Assembly: GCA_038503065.1 (NCBI GenBank) | Contig: JBCAMK010000021.1 | Coordinates: forward strand, 496,001-560,000 | Direction: 5' to 3' | DNA from: Paragyromitra xinjiangensis | Lineage: Eukaryota; Ascomycota; Pezizomycetes; Pezizales; Discinaceae | Length of the DNA stretch: 64,000 nucleotides | Shown: piece by piece, positions 31,755 through 41,680 of the stretch | How positions within the stretch are numbered: the stretch's first letter is position 1 | Layout: every line of letters starts with the position of its first letter | The notes under the pieces: generated by a model | Told to the model about the DNA's origin: nothing | The model's input: only the letters and a program-made list of their open reading frames with translations | The model's database searches: none | Translations under genes and position numbers: made by a program

Positions 31755-32343
31755 CTTAAATCACTCGGCTTCACATACCTCAACCTCTTCAACACCACTT
31801 GCAAAGCACGAGAATATCATCCCATCAACCCCACCACCCAATGCCGCAATTGCCAAAAACTTGGACACCACGATGCAACATGCAAAAATGACACTGCCTG
31901 CGCCATATGTGCCCAATCCCACCACACCAAAGATCACAAGTGCTTCACCCCCACCTGCAAAGGAGGAGCCAGATGCACTCACATGCCCCTACGCTGCTGT
32001 AACGGGGGTAGGCCTAGGTAGGTAGGCTAGGTGTACGGCCGTTGCGAAATGGATATAGATCAAGTTCAGAATCCGATTCTTTCGTGCAAACTACTCAAGA
32101 ATCTTAAGGGCTCAATTTTTTTTTTTTTTTTTTTTTTTTTTCAATTAATATTTTATCGCATTGAAGTACTAAAATACTTATGGCGCAACCCCTCACCCCG
32201 CAACAAACAAACAAACAAAAGAAACAAAACACTCCAAATCCAAACTAACTAAACAGACATAATTGAAATCATCCTCCGACATTTCTTTCAAGCATATAAT
32301 CGAAAACATTTTCAATCCAAACGATAAAACCATCTCAAAATTT

Positions 32344-35300
32344 TTACCAAGGAAATATTATTCCAACGCATTTTGCCAATTTCTTTATCAAATCAACTTC
32401 CAACTTATTTCCGTACATAAGGTTTTCCCATGTCAGGTCTCCTTTGAACTTATCTATCAGTTCTCGTCGTTGGGGGGACCACTTCGGGCATTCTATCAGG
32501 AGGTGTTTCGTTCCTATTTCTGCTCCGCATTCGCAAGGTAGGCGAGGGCGACCTAACTCGGGGTCATGGTTGGTCTTTTGGCTTCGTATTAACATCATGT
32601 GAAAGGCTTTTTTAGGGGTGAGATTCTTGACACTTTTGGGGAGGTCCCATTCCACTGGGATGTAGGCGTCATTCGCTACCCTTTGTGTCCATCGATCTAG
32701 CATATCTTTCTTCAGGGCGTCTATCTGCTCGAATTTTTGTCTTATGTTTCCTTCTGTCTGGAAGGGGAGGAGGAGTTGTTTAATTCTTGCTATTCCGCAT
32801 TGGAACTTGGTGGTTCGGAGGGGGGCGACCGGATGGTTTACTAGTATTCGTTTAAGAGGATGATCTTCGGGCCCGCAGAGAATGCGTGTGCCGTATATTC
32901 GTGAGCGGTAATCGAGGAAAAGGTTTAGAGGAGGCATGCCCGCTTCCCTTAAAAGGCGGGTAATTTTGGTGAAACGTGGGAGTTTGGTTATCAACCTTGC
33001 CATTGCGTGGTATACCGGAGATAGGGCGTCAAGCAGGTGGGGTGCGCCTGTCCACCAGACTTCGCTGGCGTAGAAGACCATGGGGATAATGATTTGATAT
33101 ACCAGATTTCTGATGGTTCGGTGATTAAATTTGTTCCATTTGGATCTGATGTTGGTGATAATTCCCCATGCTTTGCTTATTTTCCCATTTATATGGTCGC
33201 TAAAGGTAAGGCGGTTGTCTATCCAGACTCCTATGTATTTTACCTTTTTCGACGGATGTATGGCTTGGTTTCGGATGACGACTGGTCTATTTGAATCTGC
33301 CTTCCCAGAGGTGAGGGGTTTTAGGAATAGGAGGTCTGACTTTTCCAATTCGAATTCTAGGCCCAGTTGGTCCGCTATTTCTATCCTGTCTCTCATTCTT
33401 CTTTGGAGTCGTCCGACTAAGTAGGTTTCCTGGTTTGCACCTTGTAGCAAGCCGTCATCATCTACGTAGCCTGTATCCAGCTCTGTGGGTATTCGTGGGT
33501 TTTCCGGAGGGATCATCATTCCGGCGTAGATCATGTAAAGAACTGGGGATATGGGTGAACCTTGAGGTGTTCCTATCCAGACTGGGTTTAGTGGGCCGCT
33601 TTGTCCATCAAATGACATGTAGTAGGTTCTTTCGGATAAGAAACTTTCTATCCATTTGACCATGTATTTCGGGAAGGTTAAATGTTTTAGGATTTTTATT
33701 GCATGTCCATGAATGAGGCTGTCGAAGGCGCCTTTTACGTCGTTCGTGAGGAGGGCTGGTCGGATGACTGTACGTGACTGACTTGACTTGGCGCCTGCTG
33801 TTGGAACCTGTAACCAAGTGTTCGCTGGTGTGATTGTTCTCATGAGGGCATCCACCGCATTTAGGCCTCTTCTTGCTCCAAACTGTGTCGACGATAGGGC
33901 TCCGGTGAGTGATCCGTATGTTTCCAGGCGGGAGGCAACTATTTTCGAAAGGAGTTTATCGAAGCATGACAAGAGGCATATTGGTCTATAAGCTTTCGGT
34001 TGGGAATAGTCGGGTCTTCCTGTTTTGGGAACTGGGACGCAGATGGCCTTTTTCCACTCCCTTGGGTGAATTCCGAATCTTAGGAGGGCGGTGAACATTT
34101 CCATGAACATGTCTCTGTTTGCATTTACTGCGGCCAAAAGGGTAGGATATCTCAGTTTATCTGAGCCCGGAGCGGACTTTGCTGCGCATGACCTTAGGGC
34201 TCGGATGATTTCTTGTTCAGAAACTTCTTCAAAGGCTTCTTCCAGGTTCATGAGGGGATCCCTGATTTTCCCCATGTCCAGGCTGGGTTCGTCTTTCCTG
34301 CTCGACGGGAAAAACCTCTCCCCCAAATGTCGACATTTGCCCTCAAAAGAACTTTCTCCTAGGATTTCTGGGACCGGTGCTTTGCTTTTCGGTTTTGTGA
34401 TCAGCTTCCAGGCTTGGGCTTTAGATGCCTTTTCCATCTTTTCCTGTTCGGATTTGGCTTTCGCTTTTCTGACACTTGATACCCAGGATCTTGTTAACTT
34501 CTTAAGGGTGTTTCGATTATCCTCACTGGGATTTTTCCTGGTATGGCGTTCGAAGGCTTTTAGCTCCTTCCTTTGAGTTTTGAGCTGTGTGGTCCACCAT
34601 TCCTTCGATCTCTGGCAAGGCTTGGACCAGGGGGTGGTCACGTCCATGGTGTTGTGCAATATTTGAATGAAGAAGGAGGCGCTGAGACGGGTGTTATCTT
34701 CTGTGTCCCATTCCAGGGGAGGAATTTCCGCTATGAGTCTGTGGAACTCGGGCCAGTCGGTTTTATGCCATAGTCTTCGAGGGATAAATTTTGGGGGGTT
34801 GAAATTAAATGTGAGGGTTATCGAGCCGTGATCTGAGCCGAAACCGTCTTCGTTTATAGACCAGTTGCAGAAATTCTTTGCCCAGCAGCCATTAGCAAAG
34901 GCGAGGTCTATGATTGTTGGCCGGTTTCCGTTTCGGGGGAAGTGTGTAAAGCGTCCTGGAGGGTTTAGGAGGGTTAAGTTTCTTTTTTCGGCAAAGTCTG
35001 GTAGGGGAGATCCTCGAATGATGTCGTGATATTCCTGACTTTGAATTCCGTACCAGAGTTTATCGTGCGCATTGGTGTCTCCTAAAAAGAGGGTGTTTGA
35101 ATCGAAAGGTATGGTTTCTAACTGTTGGGTTAAAAATTTTGGTTGGGGAGAATAAAAGGCTATGATTGTAAGGGGTTTCTGGTCCATCTGTATCCGTATC
35201 CCGATAGCGAGGTCCTTCCAAGTATAAATAATCCTGGGTTGGAATCCCCATCTCTTACGTACCAGAATGACTGTCCTAGGAAAACTTGAAGGAAATAAAA

Positions 35301-35481
35301 CATCAAAATTAACAACAAAAGGAAAATTTCCATTTTTATCTGTCCAAACATCTTGCAAAGTAACAAAAGAAATTTCCAAATCCATTTCACAATCCTCCAA
35401 TACTGCCTTTGTGGTGACTTCGTTTTTGGCACAGTTCAGCATTCTGACCAGAAGTCTTTTCCGTATTGGTGTATTATTCAT
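32344..35481 (-). CDS. LINE-D ORF2: endonuclease and reverse transcriptase, 1045 aa
   Basis: ATG-initiated, sharing ATGA with the ORF1 stop. The APE-type endonuclease occupies the first 230 residues (LFLGDTNAHDKLWYG; GSDHGSITL). The reverse transcriptase has KAYRPICLLSCFDKLLSKIV, LTNDVKGAFDSL, GTPQGSPISPVLY and catalytic YVDD at residues 672-675. After the thumb region the protein ends about 130 residues later with a Cys-His motif (CECGAEIGTKHLLIEC). No YTDGS, NEDAE or DNQNA motifs occur, so RNase H is missing and the protein is about 190 residues shorter than the A and C homologues. The frame is otherwise complete. Confidence 0.95.
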   Translation of the reverse strand: MNNTPIRKRLLVRMLNCAKNEVTTKAVLEDCEMDLEISFVTLQDVWTDKNGNFPFVVNFDVLFPSSFPRTVILVRKRWGFQPRIIYTWKDLAIGIRIQMDQKPLTIIAFYSPQPKFLTQQLETIPFDSNTLFLGDTNAHDKLWYGIQSQEYHDIIRGSPLPDFAEKRNLTLLNPPGRFTHFPRNGNRPTIIDLAFANGCWAKNFCNWSINEDGFGSDHGSITLTFNFNPPKFIPRRLWHKTDWPEFHRLIAEIPPLEWDTEDNTRLSASFFIQILHNTMDVTTPWSKPCQRSKEWWTTQLKTQRKELKAFERHTRKNPSEDNRNTLKKLTRSWVSSVRKAKAKSEQEKMEKASKAQAWKLITKPKSKAPVPEILGESSFEGKCRHLGERFFPSSRKDEPSLDMGKIRDPLMNLEEAFEEVSEQEIIRALRSCAAKSAPGSDKLRYPTLLAAVNANRDMFMEMFTALLRFGIHPREWKKAICVPVPKTGRPDYSQPKAYRPICLLSCFDKLLSKIVASRLETYGSLTGALSSTQFGARRGLNAVDALMRTITPANTWLQVPTAGAKSSQSRTVIRPALLTNDVKGAFDSLIHGHAIKILKHLTFPKYMVKWIESFLSERTYYMSFDGQSGPLNPVWIGTPQGSPISPVLYMIYAGMMIPPENPRIPTELDTGYVDDDGLLQGANQETYLVGRLQRRMRDRIEIADQLGLEFELEKSDLLFLKPLTSGKADSNRPVVIRNQAIHPSKKVKYIGVWIDNRLTFSDHINGKISKAWGIITNIRSKWNKFNHRTIRNLVYQIIIPMVFYASEVWWTGAPHLLDALSPVYHAMARLITKLPRFTKITRLLREAGMPPLNLFLDYRSRIYGTRILCGPEDHPLKRILVNHPVAPLRTTKFQCGIARIKQLLLPFQTEGNIRQKFEQIDALKKDMLDRWTQRVANDAYIPVEWDLPKSVKNLTPKKAFHMMLIRSQKTNHDPELGRPRLPCECGAEIGTKHLLIECPKWSPQRRELIDKFKGDLTWENLMYGNKLEVDLIKKLAKCVGIIFPW

Positions 35482-37208
35482 TGATCCATGTTTTGGACTT
35501 CAGGAGGGTTCAAGGGGGTTTGTTGGAATCTTTCTGCGCGGGCTTGGAGGATGACTTTCATTCTTGTGGGGCAGTTGCGATCGTTTGCTTTGTGGCCTGG
35601 TTGGCCCGGGCAGTTTATGCATTTTGTAGGGGGGTGGGTGCACTTTGGGCCTCCTTCGCAGCTCTGGCATTTGTGCTCACTGGTGATGTGGCTCTCGCTA
35701 CACACCGCACAGGTAGGGTTTTCTGCTTTGCACATGGAAGAGACGTGGCCGTATCTGCAGCAATATCCACATAGGGTGTCGCTTCCCAGGGCGTTGTATT
35801 TCGCTAGTCTGCATATTTTGTTGAAGAGGATGAAGTGATCAGTACCGATCAATGTTTTGGGGTTTGCGTTTTTGGCGCCGTCTTCACAGGCGAAGCATAT
35901 AACCATAGACGAGTGTTGTTTGTTTGCTCTTGCTTCTGGCTTGGAGAGCCAGCGAGGAATCTGTGCCAGGGTCAAGCTTGGATATGCGATTTTCAATTCA
36001 GATGCCATCATGTTTCCCCCGTCTTGTCCGTCCCCGATTGCAGTTGGGATTCCATGAACAATGTATTTCGCCCATGGTTGGTTGACTCTGATTGTCGCCG
36101 CTTTTAAATTTATGTCTTGCAAGGCTTTGAGGATCTCGTTTTTATATGCGTATACTGAGGAGGCAGGGGTGTCAAAAGGCGTTTCGCAGACCAGGTTGTT
36201 CTTGTTTGTTTTCCGAACGAGGATAACGTTCAAGTTGGTGGACTTAAGGACTTCGTTTATGGTTTCCTTGATCCTGTTTATTGGGGGGATTTCTGGGAGG
36301 GACCCTTCGATTTCCACCACTAATTCACGGTCGACTCTGCTGTAATCCGGCTTAATAAGGGGAGTGATCTTTTTTGGCTGTTTTTTCCTCTGGACTTCGG
36401 TGAATTTGTCGGCTTCTTGTGCGGCAATCGCAGCCCAAGAGTTTGGGGGGGAGGGGATTGAGGATTGGTGTTGGGATTGGGTTAGGCTCTGTAGGGGGGC
36501 CGTTTCCCTTGTTTGTGATGTGATCGGGGCAGGAATAGAAGTAGTAGGCTGTGGGGGGTTGGACGGAGGGGGTGGAGGTCCTGGTTTTCCTGTCCTTCCG
36601 CGGGGTTCTTGTCCTTGTGTCATGTTCTTAACTGACTGAGAAAACTGTCTAGCCAGGGCGTTTTGGGCCTGTTCAAGGCCAATGAGTCTCCTGCTGAATG
36701 TCTTGTCCAGCTCGGTTAGCTTATCCACGAAAGTGTTAAACATCATGAGGTTGCTGTTTCTGGTCATCCATGTGTTATAGTTGATGGTAGGCCAGTGTGC
36801 TCCCTGCTCGGTCAGGCGGGACCTTTGGTGGGTATAGTCTATGTTGAACTGGTAGTCTTTCACGAAATCTTCGTGTATTGCTGGGGGGCAATCCGAGGAG
36901 AAGGGTTCCTCGGGGAGAGTTAGGTTAGGGGGTTGGTCCATAAACTGGGTGCCTCCAGTATAAGTTTGTGCCGTGAGGGGTGGTCCTGACAGGTTGGACG
37001 GGCCGGCTGACCCCATGGTGGAGGATTCTCCCATTTCAAGATCCTGGGAGTCGGGGATGGTGGAGCCCACTTGTTGGACTATGTCGCTTGCTACTGAGGA
37101 ATGCCTGGAGTCTCCGAGGCGGGCGAACGGGAGGGTTGTTTGCATGGTGGCCCTAACTGGACTGCCCTCACGGGTGCCCTGAAGCGAGGAAGTTCTTTTG
37201 GATGCCAT
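35478..37208 (-). CDS. LINE-D ORF1: gag-like zinc-knuckle protein, 576 aa
   Basis: Starts at an ATG (MASKRTSSLQGTREG). The N-terminal half is polar and Ser/Pro-rich. A central domain has VDRELVVEIEGSLPEIPPIN, NVILVRKTNKNNL and VNQPWAKYIVHGIP, then RWLSKPEARANKQHSSMVI. Three Cys-His clusters follow: CGYCCRYGHVSSMC, CAVCSESHITSEHKC and CINCPGQPGHKANDRNC. It has the same layout as the A, B and C proteins but only distant sequence similarity. The stop TGA overlaps the ORF2 ATG (ATGA at 35478-35481). Unlike A and C, its start is a good ATG and lacks the TPPRRSPSP extension. Confidence 0.93.
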   Translation of the reverse strand: MASKRTSSLQGTREGSPVRATMQTTLPFARLGDSRHSSVASDIVQQVGSTIPDSQDLEMGESSTMGSAGPSNLSGPPLTAQTYTGGTQFMDQPPNLTLPEEPFSSDCPPAIHEDFVKDYQFNIDYTHQRSRLTEQGAHWPTINYNTWMTRNSNLMMFNTFVDKLTELDKTFSRRLIGLEQAQNALARQFSQSVKNMTQGQEPRGRTGKPGPPPPPSNPPQPTTSIPAPITSQTRETAPLQSLTQSQHQSSIPSPPNSWAAIAAQEADKFTEVQRKKQPKKITPLIKPDYSRVDRELVVEIEGSLPEIPPINRIKETINEVLKSTNLNVILVRKTNKNNLVCETPFDTPASSVYAYKNEILKALQDINLKAATIRVNQPWAKYIVHGIPTAIGDGQDGGNMMASELKIAYPSLTLAQIPRWLSKPEARANKQHSSMVICFACEDGAKNANPKTLIGTDHFILFNKICRLAKYNALGSDTLCGYCCRYGHVSSMCKAENPTCAVCSESHITSEHKCQSCEGGPKCTHPPTKCINCPGQPGHKANDRNCPTRMKVILQARAERFQQTPLNPPEVQNMDQ

Positions 37209-38021
37209 CAGGCCTTGCGACCGTGATTAAATTTGTCCGTGAGGTAGGGGGAGGTTGGGGCTTTGTAACTAACAGCTATAGGCGAAACGAAGTGGTGGTG
37301 TGGGTAGCGACTCCTCACTTTCACTTGGTGCGGGGTAACTTGAAGCTGTGGAATAAAGACTTATCGTGAGATTTCTGTGTTGCGTGGTGGTTGGATTTCC
37401 CGTTTAGGAAGGTGTGGGTTCGGTTCGAAGGCTCAACTATCGCTGAAGAATAGAGCAGCAGGGTGGAGCATTCGCGATGTATTTAACACCTGCGTTCCGC
37501 AGTCCTCGCTCTGCCGTGCTCTAGTGGGGGGACTGGGTTTGACCCGGAGTCCCATTGCCAAATGGACTGGTGTTCTACTCCGGAAGACCTTTCGTACTTC
37601 CGGGGGCTATGCTCCAAGTGCTGCCGCACCTCCATTAGCAATCTGACCACTCTAGACTCTATGAACCACCGGCATAGTCCTGCACACTGCAGTCCTACAT
37701 GCGTGGCACAGTTCAGTCTAATCCGCATGTGTATTATCTGTAGATAGCGCTGCCAGTGCATTGCCTATCAGCTTCCGCTGATGCATACTGCACAGGTTGA
37801 TTCAGAACTCTACCACTTCCTCGGAGTGGTAGATGCAGCCGTCTATGTGTCATCAGCTCGTCAGCTTATGCACATGCGGTTCCTCTGTATCAACCAGATC
37901 AGTGGGACGCGGTAGCTCTCTGCATGTGGGAGCAACCCCACCGATGCAGGCTCCTACTGTCCCATCAGTCCGGCCCTATTCTACTACACATGCTAGAGGC
38001 AGTAACGGCGTACCCGTTACA

Positions 38022-38035
38022 GTACCTCCCTCTCC
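38022..38035 (-). promoter_or_regulatory. polypurine tract before the 3' LTR
   Basis: In sense, GAGAGGGAGGTAC directly precedes the LTR TGTAAC. Position and purine content fit the plus-strand primer site of LTR retrotransposons. Confidence 0.65.
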
Positions 38036-38211
38036 AAGAACCTGCCCTCAGGGTCTAGTTACTATGCTCGTTCTATCTCTAGGTCTAGGTCTATGATGGT
38101 GTTTGTACAGGTGAATTAAAATGAAAAGAGAATACCGCCGATAGGAAATGATCGAAATGCAGGAAAGATAGCCAGTATCGTTGATAGGAAATAGAGACAC
38201 AGGAAACATGG

Positions 38212-39306
38212 CTATGATAGCCCCTTCACTCGAGCATCCCTAGGCTTCTTGGGGTAGCGTTTGTGGAAGTCCAGGAGTGCGTCCTCCGCAGTCCTCTTCA
38301 GGTTCTCCCATGGTTCCCAAGTAGCGTCCTCCTGTTCGAATCCTTCCCAAAGCACTAGGTATTCCACCCTCTTCACCTGCCTGTTCACCCTCGAATCCAC
38401 CACCTCGTTGATCACCCAGTTCTCCTGGCCTTCTATCTCCTCTGGCTCCGGCGGGGGCACTCTTCTCAGCGGGTCTTCAGGAGCCTTGTATGGCTCCAGT
38501 AGGCTGACATGGAACACAGGATGAATCTTCATCTGCGGGGGTAGGTCTAGCTGATAAGCCCGCTTGCCTATAGCCTTCACAACCTTGAAGGGACCGAGCT
38601 TCTTGCGGTCCAGCTTGTTCATCGGCCGCTTTGTTTGCACATTGCGGCGGTCAAGCATCACTTCATCCCCAGGCTTTACCTCTGGCGCCTTCATGTGGTG
38701 TTTATCATACCACCAGGCCATCCGGAGTCTTGCCTTTGCCAGGTTTGCGTTCATGTGTCCCCAGATAGTCTCCCACTGTGAAATGATCACCTCGCTCGCT
38801 GGATTGCTCCACTCAGTAGACGGCTTCGGTTTGGGCCAGTTGGTTCTAGGTTCAAACCCATAGTTGGCGCAGAACGGCGAGTACTTTGTGGCCTCGGAGA
38901 TGGCAGAGTTGTAGGCATACTCCGCAAGAGGTAGTGACTCTGCCCAGTCGTCCTGTTGATAGGAACAGTACGTACGCATGTACTGCTCTAGCGTCTGATT
39001 AACCCGTTCCGTTTGGCCATCTGTCTGTGGGTGGAAGGCCGTCGATAGGTTCAGCTTAACTGAGAGGAGGTCCATCAATGATTGCCAGAAGTGGGACAGG
39101 AACTTGCTGTCTCTGTCTGAGACTATGTCCTCAGGGAGCCCGTGGTGCTTCCATACCTCAGTAAGGAAGAGCTTCGCCATGTCCTCAGTCTTATTCAGCG
39201 TTGGCAGCGGAATAAAGTGAGCCATCTTGGAGAAGCGGTCAACTATGACCCACACCTTGGTGTACCCATTGGACTCAGGTAGTCCCACAATGAAGTCCAT
39301 AGAAAT
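38212..39306 (-). pseudogene. chromovirus pol, part 5: integrase core, GPY/F and chromodomain
   Basis: About 360 residues in one open frame to the natural stop. Catalytic core: first Asp in MDFIVGLPESNGYT, second in VSDRDSKFLSHFW, Glu in HPQTDGQTERVNQTL. A GPF module follows (KKLGPFKVVKAIGKRAYQL, HPVFHVSLLEPYK), then a chromodomain (WVINEVVDSRV, VEYLVLWEGF, DATWEPWENL). Chromodomains of this clade target integration to modified histones. The frame joins to the piece at 47146 once C1 and C2 are subtracted; no stops lie inside. Confidence 0.93.
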
Positions 39307-39316
39307 TGAGGCCCAA

Positions 39317-41398
39317 TTTTTCCAATTTCCAATTTCAATTTATTTTAGACAGTCGCTAACCTAACTAGCTACTGAATGGCACGCGTATAAGAATACATGG
39401 CCTCATCCACCGCCAACCTCACAACCCCTACACTCCCAAGTTACAGTCTCTATGGTACGAGACCAACCGCACGTTCCGTTACAGGACAGGCCACTAGGAA
39501 GCACAAAAGAAAGCGTACAAGAACACCACAAGGGGAAATTCAAGCTTAGCGAGTAAAAGGAATAAAAAAACAACAGGTAGGCTAAAAGAAAACTTGATCA
39601 AGGTAAACGAAACTTGCCACATGAAAATATAAAAACAATGCAACAAGAAATCAGTAAGTATGGTCTCTTACCAACCGCACATCCTTTTTACAGGCAGGAA
39701 ATCATTGTTGTTGGTATGAAAGGTAGGCAAAGTAGACAGATCAGGTGTTTGCCGGATGAGGGGTGCGTTTTGCCAGATTGAGTTTGGCAAAATGAGTGCA
39801 GGAGGAACGCTCAAAGGCGCGGTGTCCCTGTTTACAGTTGACACATCTGATGGGGGGGTGGGTGCACTTGGCTCCTTTTTGGCATCCTTTGGTACTGCAT
39901 GGGTGTTGGGCCGTTGGATGGGGCTCAGCGCAGATGGCACAGGCAATGGTGTTGTGGCAGGTCTGTTGGTGATGACCATATTGCTGACATTTCCGACATT
40001 GTGTGGTGGGAGAAATTGAAAAGTATTCCTGGACGCGGCAGGATTTGTTGAACATGGGGATATAAGTTAATCCAAGGGTTGCCATGGTGTATTTTTTGGG
40101 AAGGGCGATAACAATGGCTGAGGCTGCTTTCCCAGCTCTCTGGGCTTCAGTTGTGAGCCAGCGTGGGATTTGGGCTAGAGTGAGGGAAGGTGCGGCAGTG
40201 GCAATGGCCTCCTGTGCCTCTTTCATGGTGGTGGTGGTGGGAACGCCGTGGATGATGAACTTAGACCATCTGGAGTTGGGTCGTACGTCGGAGATGGGTA
40301 GGTGGAGGAGGTTGCAGGCTTCTTCAATCTCTCTCTGATAAAGAGAGCAGACTTGTTCGCCAGATTCTGTGGGTCGGGTGAGGAGAACAAAGTTGTATCT
40401 TTCTGTTCTGGTGCACATAAGGATGGAAGAATTGCGAGGGGAGAGAGTGATGTTGATGGCCTTCAAAAGGGCATCACTGGTGATTTCGTGGGAAGAGGTT
40501 GAGGTTTCCACAATGATCTCGCGATTGATCTTTGTGTACTCGGGGTTGTAGAGGGGGGTGACCTTAGGCTTCTTGGTCTTGTTCGTGGTGGTGATGGCGG
40601 GAGCAGCGGCGGCTTGCGCATATGTGGTGGCTTTTGGACCAGGAGCCTGTGGGGAGACAGGAGCTGGGTGTGGGACGAGAGGGGTGCTGGGTTTGGTAGA
40701 GATGTCTCTGACCAGGGAGGAAAGGGCATTGTTGGCTCTAGAGAGCTCGTTGATGCGGGAGGTAAGGGTGAGAATGTCGGATGCCTGGTGCTCCAGTCTG
40801 TTGATGAGTGCTTGCTGGTTGAGTTGCATTTGCTCCGTTAAGGCTGCAAAGCTGTTCTGGATGGTCCACAGCATATATTGCTGGACGTCTTTGCCATCCT
40901 CTTCTGCTGGGACTTCGGGAGCGTAGTCTTGTTCAGGGGAGAAAGGGAGGTGGGAAGGGGGGGCGCTGGTTTGCTGGGGTGGGAGGGCTGAGGAAGAAGA
41001 TTCCCCCATGTCGAGATCTTCTGCGAAGGCAGACAAAGCAGTGGAGCCAAAGAGAGCCATCTCTTTTGAGGGAGATGGGGTTCTGGCTGGTTGGGGTGAA
41101 GGGTTGGAGAGCTGGCGCTTCCTGGGGATGGGGCCTTTCTTGCGGCCGTTCCCTTTGGTGAAGATGGGTGGCAGGCGCACGTCCACCAACTTGACAGGTG
41201 ATGGGGAGGGTGAAGCTGAACGTCTAGGAGGTGTTTGTGGAGGATCCAGTGTGATTTCCACGGGTTGCGACCGTGAAAACTGAGAGCGGGGTAAAGGTGG
41301 TGAGAAATGAAGCCGAAGAATTAAAGACTTTTTGCTGTGTGTAACGCCGTTGCAACGTAGCTTCTGGAGTTTTGCAGGGATCTTTTTCGCGTGCAGGA
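39317..41398 (-). mobile_element. C1: gag-only derivative of LINE family C
   Basis: 2082 bp between target copies TGAGGCCCAA at 39307-39316 and 41399-41408. It has the same 5' end as C2 (sense TCCTGCACGCGAAAAAGATC) and a family-C 3' end (AATTTCC-type repeats), but only ORF1 between them. There is no ORF2 and no trace of one, so it is a compact non-autonomous form rather than a simple 5' truncation. Confidence 0.88.
39741..41060 (-). CDS. C1 ORF1: gag-like protein, 439 aa from first ATG
   Basis: The first in-frame ATG is at 41060 (MALFGSTALSAF), but the frame is open to the very 5' end of the element (41408), adding about 116 codons that include LDPPQTPPRRSASPSPSPVK. That stretch is conserved in C2, A and F although no ATG precedes it. 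The main body has QQYMLWTIQNSFAALTEQM, INREIIVETSTSS, VRPNSRWSKFIIHGVPT and RWLTTEAQRAGKAAS. Three Cys-His clusters: CRKCQQYGHHQQTC, CAICAEPHPTAQHPC and CVNCKQGHRAFERSSC. Intact and of similar length to the C2 protein. It would bind element RNA; enzymes must come from another copy. Confidence 0.9.
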   Translation of the reverse strand: MALFGSTALSAFAEDLDMGESSSSALPPQQTSAPPSHLPFSPEQDYAPEVPAEEDGKDVQQYMLWTIQNSFAALTEQMQLNQQALINRLEHQASDILTLTSRINELSRANNALSSLVRDISTKPSTPLVPHPAPVSPQAPGPKATTYAQAAAAPAITTTNKTKKPKVTPLYNPEYTKINREIIVETSTSSHEITSDALLKAINITLSPRNSSILMCTRTERYNFVLLTRPTESGEQVCSLYQREIEEACNLLHLPISDVRPNSRWSKFIIHGVPTTTTMKEAQEAIATAAPSLTLAQIPRWLTTEAQRAGKAASAIVIALPKKYTMATLGLTYIPMFNKSCRVQEYFSISPTTQCRKCQQYGHHQQTCHNTIACAICAEPHPTAQHPCSTKGCQKGAKCTHPPIRCVNCKQGHRAFERSSCTHFAKLNLAKRTPHPANT

Positions 41399-41680
41399 TG
41401 AGGCCCAATTTCCAATTTCCAATTTCATTTAATTTTAGACGGTCGCTAACCTAACTAGCTACCCGAATGGTACGCGTATAAGAATACATGACCTCATCCA
41501 CCGCCACTCTCTCTTCCCCGTGATAAACAACCAACAAAATAAAGAAAACTAATAACAAAATAACACTTCGAACCAAGGAAATCAAACAACAATAAATAAA
41601 TCAAAACTATAACATATTTAAATGAAATATCCAATAACCGGAAACAAAAGAAAAGCTTCCCCCGCCCGGTTTACCAGTTT

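Larger units (their letters stand above)
28516..31997 (+). mobile_element. LINE-F, family-A-like element, interrupted and cut by the chromovirus
   Basis: Sense plus. The 5' UTR (28516-28818) is followed by ORF1, inside which lies a TIR element (29904-31754). At 31998 the large chromovirus begins in the last part of ORF1, so any ORF2 would lie beyond the window. The ORF1 sequence is family-A-like but diverged enough to be a separate subfamily. Confidence 0.85.
28819..31997 (+). pseudogene. LINE-F ORF1, broken gag-like gene
   Basis: Starts MSQAEGSTVRSAFDAADLPM and is collinear with the family-A protein (TNYLAWLIQSQIA, LADIKAQNIRLQND, KREIILELTEPLP, VNSRWSKFILDSV). At 29827-29829 a TAG stands where family A has Trp (APRWLSTEE), a TGG-to-TAG change. 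After 29903 the TIR element intervenes. The frame resumes at 31755 with KSLGFTYLN, CRNCQKLGHHDATC and CAICAQSHHTKDHKC, and ends at the chromovirus LTR inside the third Cys-His region. Upstream of the ATG the frame is open without ATG and reads LDPQTPPRRSPSPIATPVHF, a segment shared with families A and C. Confidence 0.9.
32116..37429 (-). mobile_element. LINE-D, full-length non-LTR retrotransposon without RNase H
   Basis: 5314 bp, target duplication GGCTCAA (32109-32115, 37430-37436) inside the chromovirus LTR. Sense order: short 5' UTR, ORF1, ORF2, 3' UTR with a stem-loop (32164-32179) and a poly(A) tail of about 25 residues. Both ORFs are intact. Confidence 0.93.
31998..38021 (-). repeat. 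3' LTR of the large chromovirus, split by LINE-D
   Basis: In sense it starts at 38021 with TGTAACGGGTACGCCGTTAC and ends at 31998 with CCCCCGTTACA. Segments 38021-37437 (585 nt) and 32115-31998 (118 nt) total 703 nt. LINE-D separates them. The family-A target (after nt 29) is empty here. Confidence 0.92.

Noticed and set aside
31998..32115. Separate short repeat with a poly(T) run next to a gag fragment
   Set aside because: It is the last 118 nt of the chromovirus LTR followed by the LINE-D poly(A) tail; the GGCTCAA duplication at 37430 proves the join.
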